From assembly GCA_038501195.1 (NCBI GenBank), contig JBBPUQ010000005.1:2232001-2296000 (forward strand): DNA of 64,000 nucleotides, in the 5' to 3' direction. Shown piece by piece: positions 36,878 to 48,644 of the stretch (position 1 is its first letter; every line of letters begins with the position of its first letter). The notes under the pieces were generated by a model that was not told where the DNA came from, searched no databases, and saw only the letters and a program-made list of their open reading frames with translations. A program made the position numbers and the translations under genes. This DNA is from Nemania diffusa. Taxonomy: Eukaryota; Ascomycota; Sordariomycetes; Xylariales; Xylariaceae.

Positions 36878-38632
36878 CTATTCGTAGATCCGCCGGTCAA
36901 ATTTATCAAGATCATAGTACTGCGGTACAATGGCATTGCCGGCGAAGATGCGGCCATCGAGGGCGTTAACTGCCTGTTCATTCCCATCTGTTAGTTATGC
37001 ATTTCTTGTTACGTAGGTTCTCCTAGATAAGGGGCTGCATGCCGTATACAGACTGCAGATTAGTAGATACGTGACGATGCCCTAGGACGTGAAGAATGGA
37101 ATACAGTAGACGTACCCTTAATGCAGAGACCTGATCTGTGAACTTGATAAACACCGTCCGGCCCTCAGTATCTATATGCAACCTCTCGACGCGGCCATAC
37201 TGGTCTCCGCACTCCTCGCCGATCTCCTGCCCGAGGCCATTCTCCATCTCGGACTGTACATCTTCCATGCCGTCTAGCATGTGACGCAGTACGATGACGT
37301 TGCTCATGGGGCCAAATTTGCTTGCGCTTTCGGTCGTGGATGAGGACGTGCCGGCTGCCGTCTTAGACCCTATGATCTTGCCTCGGCCCCCCGGCTCGGC
37401 CCATCCGCCGCCTTCGGCGTCGGACTTCTTCTTTCGCTTCTCGACTTGCACCCGCAGGGGCTGGAGGATACCACTTCCCTCGGCGCCGAGGCCGTGACCC
37501 TTGGACCAGCCGTACTTAGACATCAGGCGGGCCGCGAATCCCTTTTGTCCCGGCCGATTGATGCGAGGTGCTACCTCGTCGTCTTTAGCTGGAGAGGTAG
37601 GCTCTGGAGGCATATAGTTGGTCCCGTCTTCCTCATCGTCTATGTCCATAGAGTCGGGGTCTTTATGCGCCTGGGTCTGTTGTTGTTGTTGTTGCTGTGG
37701 TGGTGCGTAGCGGACAGGTCCGCGGGATATCGTCGAGGAGTCGAGTTCCAGTGGTGGAGGTGGAGGAGGCGTGGGAGATCGGGGCGGTGGAGGTGCTTGT
37801 CCTTGAGACATGGCCAGACGGCGTGCGTATGCGTCGTCGCCGTTCTTGTCGTCGGGTAATGGGGCGCGTGGAGGCGAGGGTGGCGGCGGCGCAAAGGAAT
37901 ATGAGCCTGGGGGTGCAAACGAGTCTATGAATAGAATGTAGGTTAATGATATTGTCTTCTCGTGGAGCTGCTGCTTGTTAAAGATGTCAACCTACTATTG
38001 ACTGGGCGACGATCCTCCTCTTCCTCGCTGTCCCAGCTGTCTTTCTCACTATCACGCCGCCGGTGCTTGTACAGCAATGCTTTCCACTCCTGCACCTCGC
38101 GTATCTTCTCATCGCTCCGTAGATACTCGTCAACGTTGGTGGGCCGAGCGGGGTCATATATCTCGTCCCAGTCTGTCTCCATGGGCATAGATTCAAGCTT
38201 CTTCTTCTTTTTCCGGCGACCGCCTCGTGCTCTCTTCTCGCCCGTCCCGTACATGTATTCGTCCTCTTCGTTCGCTGCCCAGTCGGCCAGCGAACTCTTA
38301 ATAGGGGGCGCGCTCGCAGCATTGGGCCCCTTCGTCGAGTCGATAGCGGCGGCAGTAGAGTTGCCAGCTGTCGGGAGTATTTTTGGGAAAGCAGCCTTCG
38401 GTTTCTGGGTCTTCTGCTGTGGACGCCGGATTTGTTGATGTGGTTGGAAGCGCAAGGCTGAGCCAGCGGGTTTCTTTGAAGCTTCTTGCTCTTTGACGGC
38501 TTCAATGGCTTCTTGCGACACTACGGGCGCTCGCGATATAGATCCTGGGGCATTGCCATCGGGCTCTAGTAAGTTGGCATATAGGGAGAGACCGCCGCCG
38601 CCGCCGCGTGGGGGAGGCGGATCGCCTGCCAT
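36878..38632 (-). CDS. Splicing factor 45 homologue (G-patch + UHM/RRM)
   Basis: Exons 38632-37996, 37924-37116 and 36973-36878 give 513 residues. The ATG at 38632 begins MAGDPPPPRGGGGGLSLYANLL, typical of SPF45/RBM17 N-termini. A central part has EWAANEEDEY-like acidic text, a lysine run (RRKKKKKLES), and DWDEIYDPARPTNVDEYLRS, followed by NSFAPPGSYSF. A polyglutamine run (seven Q) follows. The G-patch reads GFAARLMSKYGWSKGHGLG..G. The C-terminal RRM is a U2AF-homology motif: NVIVLRHMLD, acidic helix ECGDQYG, GRTVFIKF, ALDGRIFAGN (the R-x-F ligand-binding motif), and YYDLDKFDRRIYE. SPF45 takes part in 3' splice-site recognition and alternative splicing in the nucleus. The last junction (37116/36973) joins SALR to AVNALDG. 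Confidence 0.9.
37678..37698 (-). repeat. CAA/CAG trinucleotide repeat (polyGln) in the splicing factor gene
   Basis: Seven consecutive Gln codons, mostly CAA on the coding strand, lie between the proline-rich segment and the G-patch. Such tracts often vary in length between strains. Confidence 0.7.
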
Positions 38633-39303
38633 TGGGACTTGTGCGCGAGGGCTTCTGATATAATATGGTCGTTGGACTATGTTATAGAAGAATTGACCTC
38701 GGAGAGGCTTGAAGAGGGATGCTCGAGGTATTGCGATTAGATAGGTACTCTTAAACGCGTGACGTGACGACAAGAAGATACAAGGTGTGATAAAGTAGCT
38801 ATTTAAGTCTAACTACGATCTAAAGAAGCTGAAAGTATGCGACTTGGCGGTTGCGCTTGGATGTGGAGCCACTTAGCGTGTATTCTGCATCCATGGATGT
38901 TGTCGATACTTAGCTTACAGGGGTGCAGGATAGCGCCTTAATACCACTACACTCGCTAGGCTTAGCCCCTATTGGCCCTCCTCTTCAGTGGATGTAACAG
39001 GCTTCAGGTACGTAGGTACAGGGCACGGGCTACCGGTACGGCTCAGAATTTCTGACGAGAACTCTCATGAGTCGGATGGCGTGTCACAGCTTACACGTTT
39101 CGGGTCAGTCCGTAGGAAGCAGCTTTTCGGTCTTGTCATCATAGATTATTTCCATCACCATACTTAGACATTTTCCCTGTTTATAGACTACCTAACCAAG
39201 CATATATCTACCTACCTACATTCATTCCTATTACCAGATAACCCATTTAGATTTCAGTTATATATAATCTCATTTTTAAAACGTCCTTCGGTGTAATCCC
39301 ATA
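38633..39303. other. Divergent promoter region
   Basis: 671 bp between the splicing factor gene (-) and PCS60 (+). CTACCTACCTAC-type motifs lie at 39,188-39,222. No further gene is recognised. Confidence 0.5.
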
Positions 39304-41133
39304 ATGGCCACCCTCAAAAGCTCGATCAACGGCGCAGGCTCGTCCGTCGCCGTCATCATCCCCTCGAAACCGACGCCGTTGACGGTGACCTACGATGACC
39401 TCCTCGCCGAATGCTCCTCGTTCCAACGCAAGCTCGCCGCCATCGGCATCACCCATACCTCGGCGGTCTCCATCGCCGTCGTCAACTCGTACGAATTCAT
39501 CGTCTCCTTTCTGGCGACGTCGTGGCAGCGGGCTGTCGCGGCGCCCTTGAACCCGGCCTATAAGCAGGACGAGTTCGAGTTCTACATCGATGATATCAAA
39601 TCGGCATTGGTCTTGGTGCCAAGGGGCGCCTATGAGGCCAATGCACCTTCGGTTAAGGCAGCCAAGAGATTCAATGCCACAATTGCCGAATGCTATTGGG
39701 ACGCTGCCAAGAGAGAGGTTGCGCTAGACGTAAAACATGTCAGCCACGTCCACGGAACCAAGAACTCAGCTGTGCTGAGCCCTGAACCCGAGGATGTCGC
39801 TCTCGTTCTGCACACGAGGTAAGAGACGAAGCCAATTGGTCGTTTGGTTTGGTCACAATGACGCCGGAAGCTGATATGATTGTATAGTGGCACAACGTCG
39901 AGGCCTAAAGTCGTATGTTCCGACTTGGCGATATTGAAGAGTAGCAGCTTACCATGACTTACAGGTTCCGTTGACGCATCGTAACCTGACCCGAACAATG
40001 AGTGAGCTCGATTCCTCGACATGCTTCATGCCGTGACCAATGTAGACATGACCAGTGCCCTGACTTCGCCGTAGAAAATATCCAGAACACATACCAACTC
40101 ACTTCCAAGGATCGGACAATGCTGGTTATGCCACTGTTCCACGTCCACGGCCTGTTATGTGCCCTCCTAGCGCCTCTTTACTGTGGCGGCTCTATGATCG
40201 TACCGTCCAAGTTCTCCGCATCGGAGTTTTGGCAAGACTTCATCACGCACGGTGCCAATTGGTATACAGCCGTGCCTACCATCCACCAGATTTTGCTCAA
40301 GAGCCCTGCACCAAGCCCGATGCCTGAGATCCGGTTTATCCGGTCATGTTCCTCGCCCCTGTCGCCCACGGTCTTTCACCAGCTGGAAGAAAAGTTCAAG
40401 GCCCCTGTGCTCGAGGCGTATGCTATGACGGAAGCAGCACACCAAATGACCTCGAACCCTCTGCCACCCGCAAAGCGCAAGCCCGGCACCGTGGGACTAG
40501 GCCAAGGCGTTGAGGTGAAGATCCTGAACGACGAAGGCGATGAGCTACCGCAGGGCGGCACGGGCGAGATCTGCATCCGCGGCGAGAACGTCACGAAGGG
40601 CTACCTGAACAACGAGACAGCCAACGCGGGCGCGTTCACAAAGGGCGGGTTCTTCCGCACCGGCGACCAGGGTAAGAAGGATGAGGATGGCTACATCATC
40701 ATCACCGGACGCATCAAGGAGCTCATCAACAAGGGCGGCGAGAAGATCAGTCCCATCGAACTTGACAACGTGCTCGCATCCCACCCGGCGGTTGGAGAGG
40801 CAGTGAGCTTCGCCATACCCGATGAGCTCTACGGCCAAGAGATTGCCGTTGCCATCGTGCTCAAACCCGGCGAGAAGCTGACGCAAGATGAGCTAAGGAG
40901 TTGGGTTCATGAGAAGCTAGCTAAGTTCAAGATCCCTAAGAAAGTGAGTCGCTCCCTTCAAGACCCATCCCTTTGCACTATTTACTGTAATAGTGATTCA
41001 AGGGTGAGCTTGGTGCTGACGACTACAGGTATACTTTACGGAAGTAATGCCTAAGACGGCGACAGGCAAGATACAGAGGCGCATCGTCGCAGAGACCATG
41101 CAGAAGCAGGAGACGCCAAAGGCCAAACTATAG
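39304..41133 (+). CDS. PCS60: Peroxisomal oxalyl-CoA synthetase (AMP-forming acyl-CoA ligase)
   Basis: Five exons, 39304-39818, 39888-39912, 39965-40001, 40075-40943 and 41029-41133, give 516 residues. The two internal exons are only 25 and 37 nt, yet they exactly complete the AMP-binding P-loop HTSGTTSRPKVVPLTHRN. Other ANL-family motifs follow: MPLFHVHGLLCALLAPLYCGG, EAYAMTEAAHQM (A5), YLNNE..GFFRTGDQGKKDEDGYIIITGR (A7/A8, Asp and Arg binding ATP), KELINKGGEKISP, and the catalytic lysine PKTATGKIQRR (A10). The protein ends in AKL, a peroxisomal targeting signal type 1. This set matches yeast Pcs60/Fat2 and plant AAE3, which activate oxalate to oxalyl-CoA in oxalate degradation. Length and SGTTSRPK favour this branch over 4-coumarate ligases. 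Confidence 0.93.
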
Positions 41134-42362
41134 AAAGTCTAGATCTGGCTCAGACGTATAGAGAAAGACGGTGTGTTGGCATAAAAGGTGTCCTAGACAC
41201 GGAAAAGCAGAATCGGCATATAAAACATAGAATTGTCGAACAACATAACGGACAAATAGACAAAAAGGAGATACGTGTTGACTAAAAGACGAGGCATCCG
41301 CCAAAATGGCTCGCCGAGACTATCGCCAAGAATACAAAGCCTCAATCTGTATGGTGGTCATCTTGGCGTGCAGGGAGGCATTTCAAAAGCAACTCACGAG
41401 CAATCTTCAAGCTTGTACTGGTTGGTATACGTATATTTCAATTTTAGACTGAATACAATCGTGTTTTTCATAAATTTCTGGGTATCTCAAGATCACGCGG
41501 TTCGCTCGCTTCCTAGCCAGTGACGTCCTATAAAAACAAACCCCGCAACATAACTCCGGTCTTTGGCGCGCCCTCCCCGCCATTACTCCCAAAACGCCGT
41601 GGTACCTCAGGTTGCCTACGCATACTCCAAAACAAGCCCGTTTCATTTCTTCCCCGCAAAGTGCCAATCGCGACAATGCGGTGAGCGATTATGCAGTAAG
41701 CAGAGCAAGCCACCACCTCGCCCGCCCGCCCGGCTTTCCTGCATCCGCCTTGGTTTCTTTTTTGTATTTTGCTGTGTGTGTGTGTATGCCCTTGTTGCTT
41801 TTTTAATTTGTCTTATTTCAACGTCGTCCGATAGTGCTGGTGTTGGCAGTAGTGAGCGAGAGTTGACGCTTATTTGCAGATCGCCTGTTTTACGCGTATG
41901 TGTGTAGGTATGTGTGTGTGCATTCGCTTTGTCCTTCCCGATTGCGCAATTCCTGGTGCTCGGGCGTACTTTGGGCGCAGCCTGGGCGTACCGAATGCAA
42001 CCTTAGGCAGGTAGGCAAGTTAGGCAGAGAGGAGAGGGACGGAGGTAGCGGGCGCAGGCCGGGGCCGCTCAGGAACCTCGGCGGTATTCTGTAAGTATGG
42101 ATGTACAGTAGATATGCGTACTTAGCTCCCCTCACTAGCCCGGGGACCGGGGGGGTCATGCACGCACGCATGCATGAATTGATGGATGATGATGCGCGTG
42201 AGCTCTTCTGAAGTAAGCTTCTTTAAGCCTCTTACTATTCCTCATCACCACCCACTTACTACTACCTTTTGAGGAGTAGGTTCGTAAATAGGTAGGTAGA
42301 CGCCCAAGTTCGGGGCCGAGGCCAGCCAGGAGATGTCAGCACGCTGGTAGTAAGAGAGACCT
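41134..42362. other. Convergent intergenic region
   Basis: 1.2 kb with a short GT run near 41,772-41,786 and GTATGTGTGTGTG near 41,909-41,921. A small stem GCACGCACGCATGCATG lies near 42,161-42,175. No gene is recognised. Confidence 0.5.
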
Positions 42363-42872
42363 TCACTCGTAGATAATCTCATCGTCGTCCTCCTCGTTCT
42401 CGTATAGCTTCCCGGGCGTGACGAGGCGTCTGGGCTGCTCACCTCCTCCCTCGCCCATCATTCCCCCGCCCCCACCCCCGCCCTGGCCCTGGTCCTGCCC
42501 TTGGCCTTGGCCCTCTAGCAGCCGCTGTGCTACTGCGGCCTCGAGCGAGGCGTATACAGTGATGGGCGCACCATTGAAGTCCCGCGGCGCGACGAAGGGC
42601 TGCTGTGCGGGCTCGGGCTCGAACTCAGTGGCAAAACTCGAGGTCGAGGAGCGCCGAGAGAGCCTGTGTGTGTTGTATTTAGAGTGCAGCCGCGAGGAGA
42701 AGAGCGAGTCGGCGATGCTGGTGGTGGTGGTGGACGATGTGATTGACTTTTCGTCATAGCACACGTCCCGCCGCGATGCCGCCCAGCGTGCAGACTCGGC
42801 TGCTATGTGCTCTTGGAGCGATATCATGGTGCTTTGAGAGGTGGTTGTGACGGAAGTATTTGGTAAGCTCAT
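42363..42872 (-). CDS. Hypothetical low-complexity protein
   Basis: A single exon of 169 residues from the ATG at 42872 (MSLPNTSVTTTSQSTMISL). An alternative in-frame ATG at 43118 would add 82 residues of leader-like sequence without protein character, so I prefer the inner start. Features: a possible helix LQEHIAAESARWAASRRDVCYDE, a Ser/Thr run, a basic patch RLSRRSS, an ordered-looking segment FNGAPITVYASLEAAVAQRLLE, then a Gly/Gln low-complexity stretch (GQGQGQDQGQ and seven Gly) and an acidic end ENEEDDDEIIYE. No catalytic motif or membrane segment. I do not recognise a named family; codon use and the ordered middle segment suggest a real gene. The GQ repeat is encoded by CCTTGG/CCTGG units and may vary between strains. 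Confidence 0.6.
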   Translation of the reverse strand: MSLPNTSVTTTSQSTMISLQEHIAAESARWAASRRDVCYDEKSITSSTTTTSIADSLFSSRLHSKYNTHRLSRRSSTSSFATEFEPEPAQQPFVAPRDFNGAPITVYASLEAAVAQRLLEGQGQGQDQGQGGGGGGGMMGEGGGEQPRRLVTPGKLYENEEDDDEIIYE

Positions 42873-45707
42873 AGAGTCGTGGAGATTATATGTATATGAC
42901 GTATCGAGGTGTTTGTATGTATAAGTGGCTGTTATAGCTCCACTGGTTGATAGTTGGGGGTGCTTGATGGCTTTGGGTTTATAGTTGTGCTGTATGATAT
43001 TGAATAAGTAAAAGGTAGAAGTAAGTAGGTAGGTTAGACAGTTAGAGTTAATGAGTCTTTGTTGAGTTGGTATTGTAAGTATGAGATAGATGTGTGTCTC
43101 AACAAGACGGGTTGGCATCGGGTCCCTTTATCTTGTCGAGGAGGAGGGGCGCGAGTGACGAATAATGAACAACAACACCAGAAACAGACAAGCCGCACAT
43201 CTCTAGACTAGACCTACCTGACTACCTGACTACCTGACCTACCTACCTCCCCCGCCCGCCTTGCATGCCTCCCATGCCTCCTCCCCAGCATTTGCTATAG
43301 TACAGAATATGTACATGACATGGATGCAGGAAAGGGTAGGTCCATGCCGTCAAGCGCGAGTTTGTTTCGAGCTACACACGCAGTACTCTGTTATACAGAT
43401 ACTGTTATACTGTAAGTAGTACATGATGTATGTACGCAGTAGACTAGCATCTGTATTTCCCTCCCCCTACCTCAGGTATGATGATGTGGCGGGCGCGGGC
43501 GCGACAAGACCGCACGCCCAGCCGGGCATCTCACCATGCCGAGGCTGCTGAATCCGGTAGTTTTGTAGTTAGAAGGAATGCCGCGCGCAAATTCGCTGGG
43601 CGAAATAAAACGAACCAAGACCAAACGCCGCCCAAATCCAATACCGCGAATAGCCAAGCTCCTTGGCCGATTCTCGGCGGTGCATCAATTGTATGTGCGT
43701 ATACGTACACATACTGTAGGTAGCTATGTACGCATACAGCGTTATACTCTCTTTCTCTCTCTCTTTTACTCTCGGCCTTATCTATGTACACTAGACTAGG
43801 GTGAGGTGCTGTCCCGTGGTGTAGCGTACATAAATCTGAGATGAGGCTAACTTTAGTGCAAGACCGTACGTAAGGTACGGAATCCAAATGGAGTCAAAGC
43901 TATCTACACACACTAGCTAGCACTGCATGATTTGACTATGACACCTTGTCCAATACTGTAGGTATGACATAAGGTATGCAGACACCTGAGTCTGAGAGTA
44001 AGTACCTACCTACTGTATGTAGTCTGGGAAAATGGAGGATCCACATTCAATGATTTGCATCTCATCTGGTGCCAAGATATTAACTTGAGATTGGCTTCTT
44101 TAGATCCCAGTCAATAGGCCGTCTTTGTTTGTGCAAGCTTTATGCAACTGGGTTCAGTTCAGAGTCCCAGCTTACATAGCTCCATTTTACTATGCGTACC
44201 CAGCGATTTCGGATTAAGAGAAAATGACGACATATCTCTATGTTTGGCATGGAGTAGGTAACTAACTATATGAACAATATGTAAGCGCTTCAGCCGCACT
44301 ATCTAGGGTGCGGTTATATAAGGTAGGTAGATTGACGTGAGCAAGAGCCGACGATAACCCTCCCGTTGTCGCAATAAGTCAACCTGTCCTCGTGTCAAAG
44401 AAAACAATCCGTCCCCGGTCACCTGATTCACTTGTCTAACAACTTAAAATCCTACGGCACCTTGGCAGAGGCTTGGAGGTATTAGCGATGCCCAGGGTCT
44501 CCGATCTAACAATTGATATCTACGCATACTACCTACGTATACCAGTATTATGTTGTGTACTGTACTTATAGTATTGTAGTTCCCGTGACCCCACGAATTG
44601 AGGGCCTCTCGGGATCCGAGGGAGCTCGCGATTCGCTTTTCAGTCGGGACTATAAGACAATGTCTCGGGATCGCTAGTCGTTCCTGAGGGTTTGCCACGG
44701 TATTTCTCCCTACCGAACCGCTAATCAGCCGCAAGATAGAGTGCAATGGCAGCTCTTTCTCGTTCTATTATCTATCGTGCCATATCGCATCGTATCGACT
44801 GATGAGAGGGAGAGGAGTAGCTATCTCACCAATATAAATAATGTCTTGGCTTATTGGAGTAAAAGCTTGGCTTGGCTTGGTTGAATCACAATAGTCACAC
44901 CAAGTACCTGAAACCAATCACACCAGCTATCAATTTCCTCGATTGGAATCATTAGTTACATTGGCCTTTATCTAAATTGCTTCAATTGAAAATAAATATG
45001 TACCTACATGCCCAGTCTTACATACTGTGGGTAGCCAGATCGTAGCCATAGTCGGTCGGATAATACCCCCAAGGTTACCCAGGTACCGTGCCGAGGTTTA
45101 CTACCCCTATAAAACATCAGAGAAAGCTATACGCACAGGTATCTAGAACGGTTCAACATATTAATGTCTACCTACGCGTCATAGTAATAAAGCTCTGTAT
45201 TTTCTTCAATTATCCGTCACCATAGTAGTTACAATACCATTATGGTCTCTACATTAGAGTACCGGTACTTTATATCGTATTTGAATCGAGCTAAGACTAA
45301 CTATACATTTTTCCTCCAATCGTGGGGGTCATAACTTCACGAAGGTCAATTGGTCGACGGAGCACCAAGCGTCGTCGCCTTTTTACGCTACACTCTACCC
45401 ATCCGCAAAGGGCGTATTATACATATGGCCACAGACTACCTATCGAGACACAACCCGACAAAAGCCCACAACCCCCATCACAGCCAATCCCATCAGCTTG
45501 AATCTGAATGGTGTTGCAATACGCATAGGCAGGGCGTGCATATGTACCAATACTATTAATCTAGTGCTATACTATACAGCCAACCTAGGTAGATAATCGG
45601 TAAATCGGCTGGGTCAGATCCACGTGCCTACATCGGTACGCACGCCTACGTACATGTTGTAGGTAGATGGAGAGCGAGCCTTTCAATCCGTTGTTATATA
45701 GAGCATC
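42873..45707. other. 2.8-kb gene-poor region
   Basis: It contains a tandem of CTACCTGA units at 43,208-43,245, a TCTC run at 43,747-43,770, a GCTTGGCTTGG repeat near 44,864-44,881 and several TAGGTA motifs. No gene or RNA is recognised. Confidence 0.5.
43208..43245 (+). repeat. CTACCTGA short tandem repeat
   Basis: Three to four copies of an ACTACCTG-type octamer run into ACCTACCTACC. This is a local expansion of the motif that is scattered through the intergenic DNA. Confidence 0.7.
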
Positions 45708-46674
45708 ATGGCATCCCGTCTGCGAGCCTTAACAACCCTACGCCTTTACTCCCACCGAATCGCCCCTATCCCGTCAATTCCTCTTCTTTCCGCTAGGCCA
45801 AGTAGTACCCCGCTGCCGAGATCCAGTTACTTTGCGTATCCAATGGCGCCCATCTCGACCCCGCCGGCTGGCCAGTTTGAGTGGCTCGTCATCGTTCCCG
45901 ACAAGCCGGGAATGCAGGACAAGAGGCTAGAAGTTCGCGCGTGAGTCCCGACAACCCTTGCGTCGGTAGACGCCGTATTTTGCCCTCCCTTGTCCATGGA
46001 TTCATTCATAGAATCACGATACTTAATGCCATACGATTGAAAATACGAAACCCCACTTGTCAAACATTTAGGCGAATTCAAGAGATGAAAGTCGTGCTGT
46101 CACTAACATGTTCGTTACCCCTCACGCAGACAGCACCTGGCAGGCACCAAACCCCTAGCAGAGTCAGGGTTCATCAAGACTGGAGGTTAGTAATATTCAT
46201 GCTTTAATCACCTGGAATGCGCAAGACAGGAAAAGCTGAAACTTGTTTATAGGTGCCATACTAAACGAGAAGCCTGAGAGCGACGATGCTTCCAAGTTTA
46301 GCTTCTACGGGAGCACACTTGTCTGCGTTGCCTCATCAAAAGAGGAGATTCTCGAGCTGCTGAGCAAAGACATCTACACAACAAGCGGCGTATGGGATCT
46401 CGACAATGTGAGATTTTGCTTCCCGTCATCGAATGTCTATCGTCATTCCCCCTGCAAAAAAATTCACCCCTCCCCCTAACATACACCATCATCACCCCGT
46501 ACTCCAGCTTCTGCATGAACTCCGGAACTCCGTATGCTGACGTGCAACCTGTAGGTACAAATCTGGCCTGTAAGTCAAGGACCGTCCACAATGTGCCCGC
46601 AGTCAGTGGCTACCATACTAACTAGGTCGATGACGCATAGGCTAAGTTTGCTTTCCGGAATCCATAATTTATAG
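45708..46674 (+). CDS. YCII-domain protein, probably mitochondrial
   Basis: Four exons, 45708-45940, 46130-46185, 46253-46407 and 46555-46674, give about 187 residues. The N-terminal 55 residues (MASRLRALTTLRLYSHRIAP..) are rich in Arg and Ser and free of acidic residues, a mitochondrial presequence. The body has the ferredoxin-like YCII layout: GQFEWLVIVPDKPGMQDKR, AQHLAGTKPLAESGFIKTGG, AILNEKPESDDASKFSFYGS, and SKEEILELLSKDIYTTSGVWD followed by VQIWP. YCII proteins are small, often of unknown biochemical role; some are dehalogenase- or isomerase-like. The first three introns fit well. The end is uncertain: after VQIWP there is a GTAAGT that could start another intron, and the unspliced tail to 46674 does not look conserved. 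The true C-terminus may be shorter. Confidence 0.75.
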
Positions 46675-46988
46675 GACAGTATAAGAGTGCTCAGGTTTCC
46701 ACACCTTAAGACGATAGGCAACAAGTTATAAACACAACTCCAACTTGCACGCGCTCAAGCCTTGCAAGATACGACGGGCCTTTTCTCCGGCCATCTATCA
46801 AAATGCCTGAGTTACGAAATGCCAAATTGCTGTCGGGAGGTAACGGGACGAGGTCCCACTACACCCGTTAAGAAGGCGCAGCTGTACAATACACCCATTA
46901 CTAGAAATTTATGTTAAAGGGGTGAATAGCTAGCCGCTGTTTCCTTGATTTTAAATATGTTGTCTCGGTACCGGGCCTCAGAATGCCC
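46675..46988. other. Short convergent intergenic region
   Basis: 314 bp between the 3' ends of the YCII gene (+) and the DUF2408 gene (-). Nothing is recognised in it. Confidence 0.5.
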
Positions 46989-48644
46989 TTACCGGGTGTC
47001 TGGCGTCTGCGATCCTGATGCATCTTCAGCTGCTATTCTGAGTTCGTAGTTTAGGTCGAAGCACTCAGATAGCAGTTCTGTGACACTACCTTGACCTTCT
47101 GGTATATCGTCGGCAACCATGAACTTTCCATCAACTCTCATGTTATCGATAGAATTAAGCTAAAACATCTGGGTTAGCAAATCTTCCCAAACTGTTGCAT
47201 GTATTTAAAGGAATTCACCTTCATGCTGTACGGATATAGCTCGCGAACAGAAGCAACACCGCCACTGTTCTTCACCTCCTGAAGGCAACGTTTCAATGTT
47301 TGCAGTTGGTTGTAAATCGGCAGTAAAGCCTCGGAGACAGGCTCGGACGAGATCATGAGATGATATATGTAGCCATATGATCGCCGAATGAGGTACAGTA
47401 GGGTCTATATTCCAAGTTTAATCAGTAATGAACCGTTTCGACGTACAGAATATGTACATACCCGTTGGACATAGAGATCAGCGGGCTGGCCCTCGTCGTC
47501 TACCCAGTTCCCATCTACTCGGCTTTCATCTATCTTGTCAAGTTGTCGCTGAAAGTCGTATAAGTCCGTCTCTCGTAGTGACCAGGCTTGTGTTAGGGAT
47601 AGTTTGTCGAGTTCGTTTCGAATACCAATAAGAACATCATAAATCGGTCTCCACTTATCCGGAAACTTGCCACCCCTGACGAGTCTAATTAGTAGGCGCA
47701 ACAGTAGATGCCGCCGACGCAACTCACCGTTCTAGGACGATACCTGTATATAACTGGCATCGTTCTAACAACGCAGTAACTTTGTCACTACCCTGAAGGA
47801 CATTCCCTTGCTCATCAACGAAGTTGCCATCTTTCCTCGTTTCGTCAATCTCCTTAAGTTGTAGTTCAAACTTATGTATATCCTTCGAGGAGAACTTGTT
47901 TATATACCCATTAGCAAGTTGAAAAAGGAGCAAGGTAAAGAGTAGCGCATCAAGTCACCTTTGATCTGGTGTTAACTACGGCCATTTGTCTAAGTATGGA
48001 GACAAGCCTCTCGGCGGTAGGTCTTAGTTGCTCTGCATTATCTTCCACCTTCTTCTGGAGCTTTGTCAGAGACGCTCGGCATCGCTCGATTCGCCTAGCT
48101 ATAAGAGCCTCAAGCCATGGCGCAGATTCGTTCGAAGGGGTATTATGTATGATTTGGGACAAATGCTCGAGGGTATGTGACATGCTCTCTAAGTCTTTAG
48201 CCGAGAATAAGTCGGCCTCGGTTAGATGATCTAAGAGTCTCTTGATTGTCGATGTCAAGGCATAGGCAGCCGGAGCTTCATTGTTCCTCCCTATGGTCAT
48301 AAAGAAGAGCGATAGCAACTGGAAGCAGCTGTCTACTACCCTATCGACTATAAGGAGAGGAATTAGTTCAAGTTGCTTGCTATCTTCCTTTGGGTAGCGG
48401 GTTTGGGTAAATAGGATGGTAGGAGCATACCTCGATTCTCTTCTATAGTCCTCCCATTACGGATTTCGTTAAGGAGCTTGACCTGGTGAATAGTTTCCTC
48501 GTAGAGTCCCATAACATCCTGTGAGCGGACATAGGTAGTGCGGTCCAGCTTGCGCAACAGCAGCTGATCCTGGATGGCAACGAGCTTTTCCAAGACCTGC
48601 TTCTCTCCCTCATCCTGGGGAGGCGGAAACTTGGGTGTCTCCAT
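46989..48644 (-). CDS. DUF2408 family protein (fungal, function unknown)
   Basis: Six exons on the minus strand, 48644-48431, 48347-47959, 47894-47728, 47675-47462, 47404-47219 and 47159-46989, give 446 residues. All junctions are in phase. The protein is almost wholly helical, with no signal peptide or membrane segment. Its mark is a motif of the form ID..R.DG.FV...G that recurs three times: IDETRKDGNFVDEQG, IDESRVDGNWVDDEG and IDNMRVDGKFM. Each precedes a hydrophobic helix. This pattern is what I recall for DUF2408 (PF10303), conserved in ascomycetes without an assigned role. The N-terminus is METPKFPPPQDEGEKQV. It diverges from the P1 ribosomal gene across a 1-kb promoter region. Confidence 0.75.
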
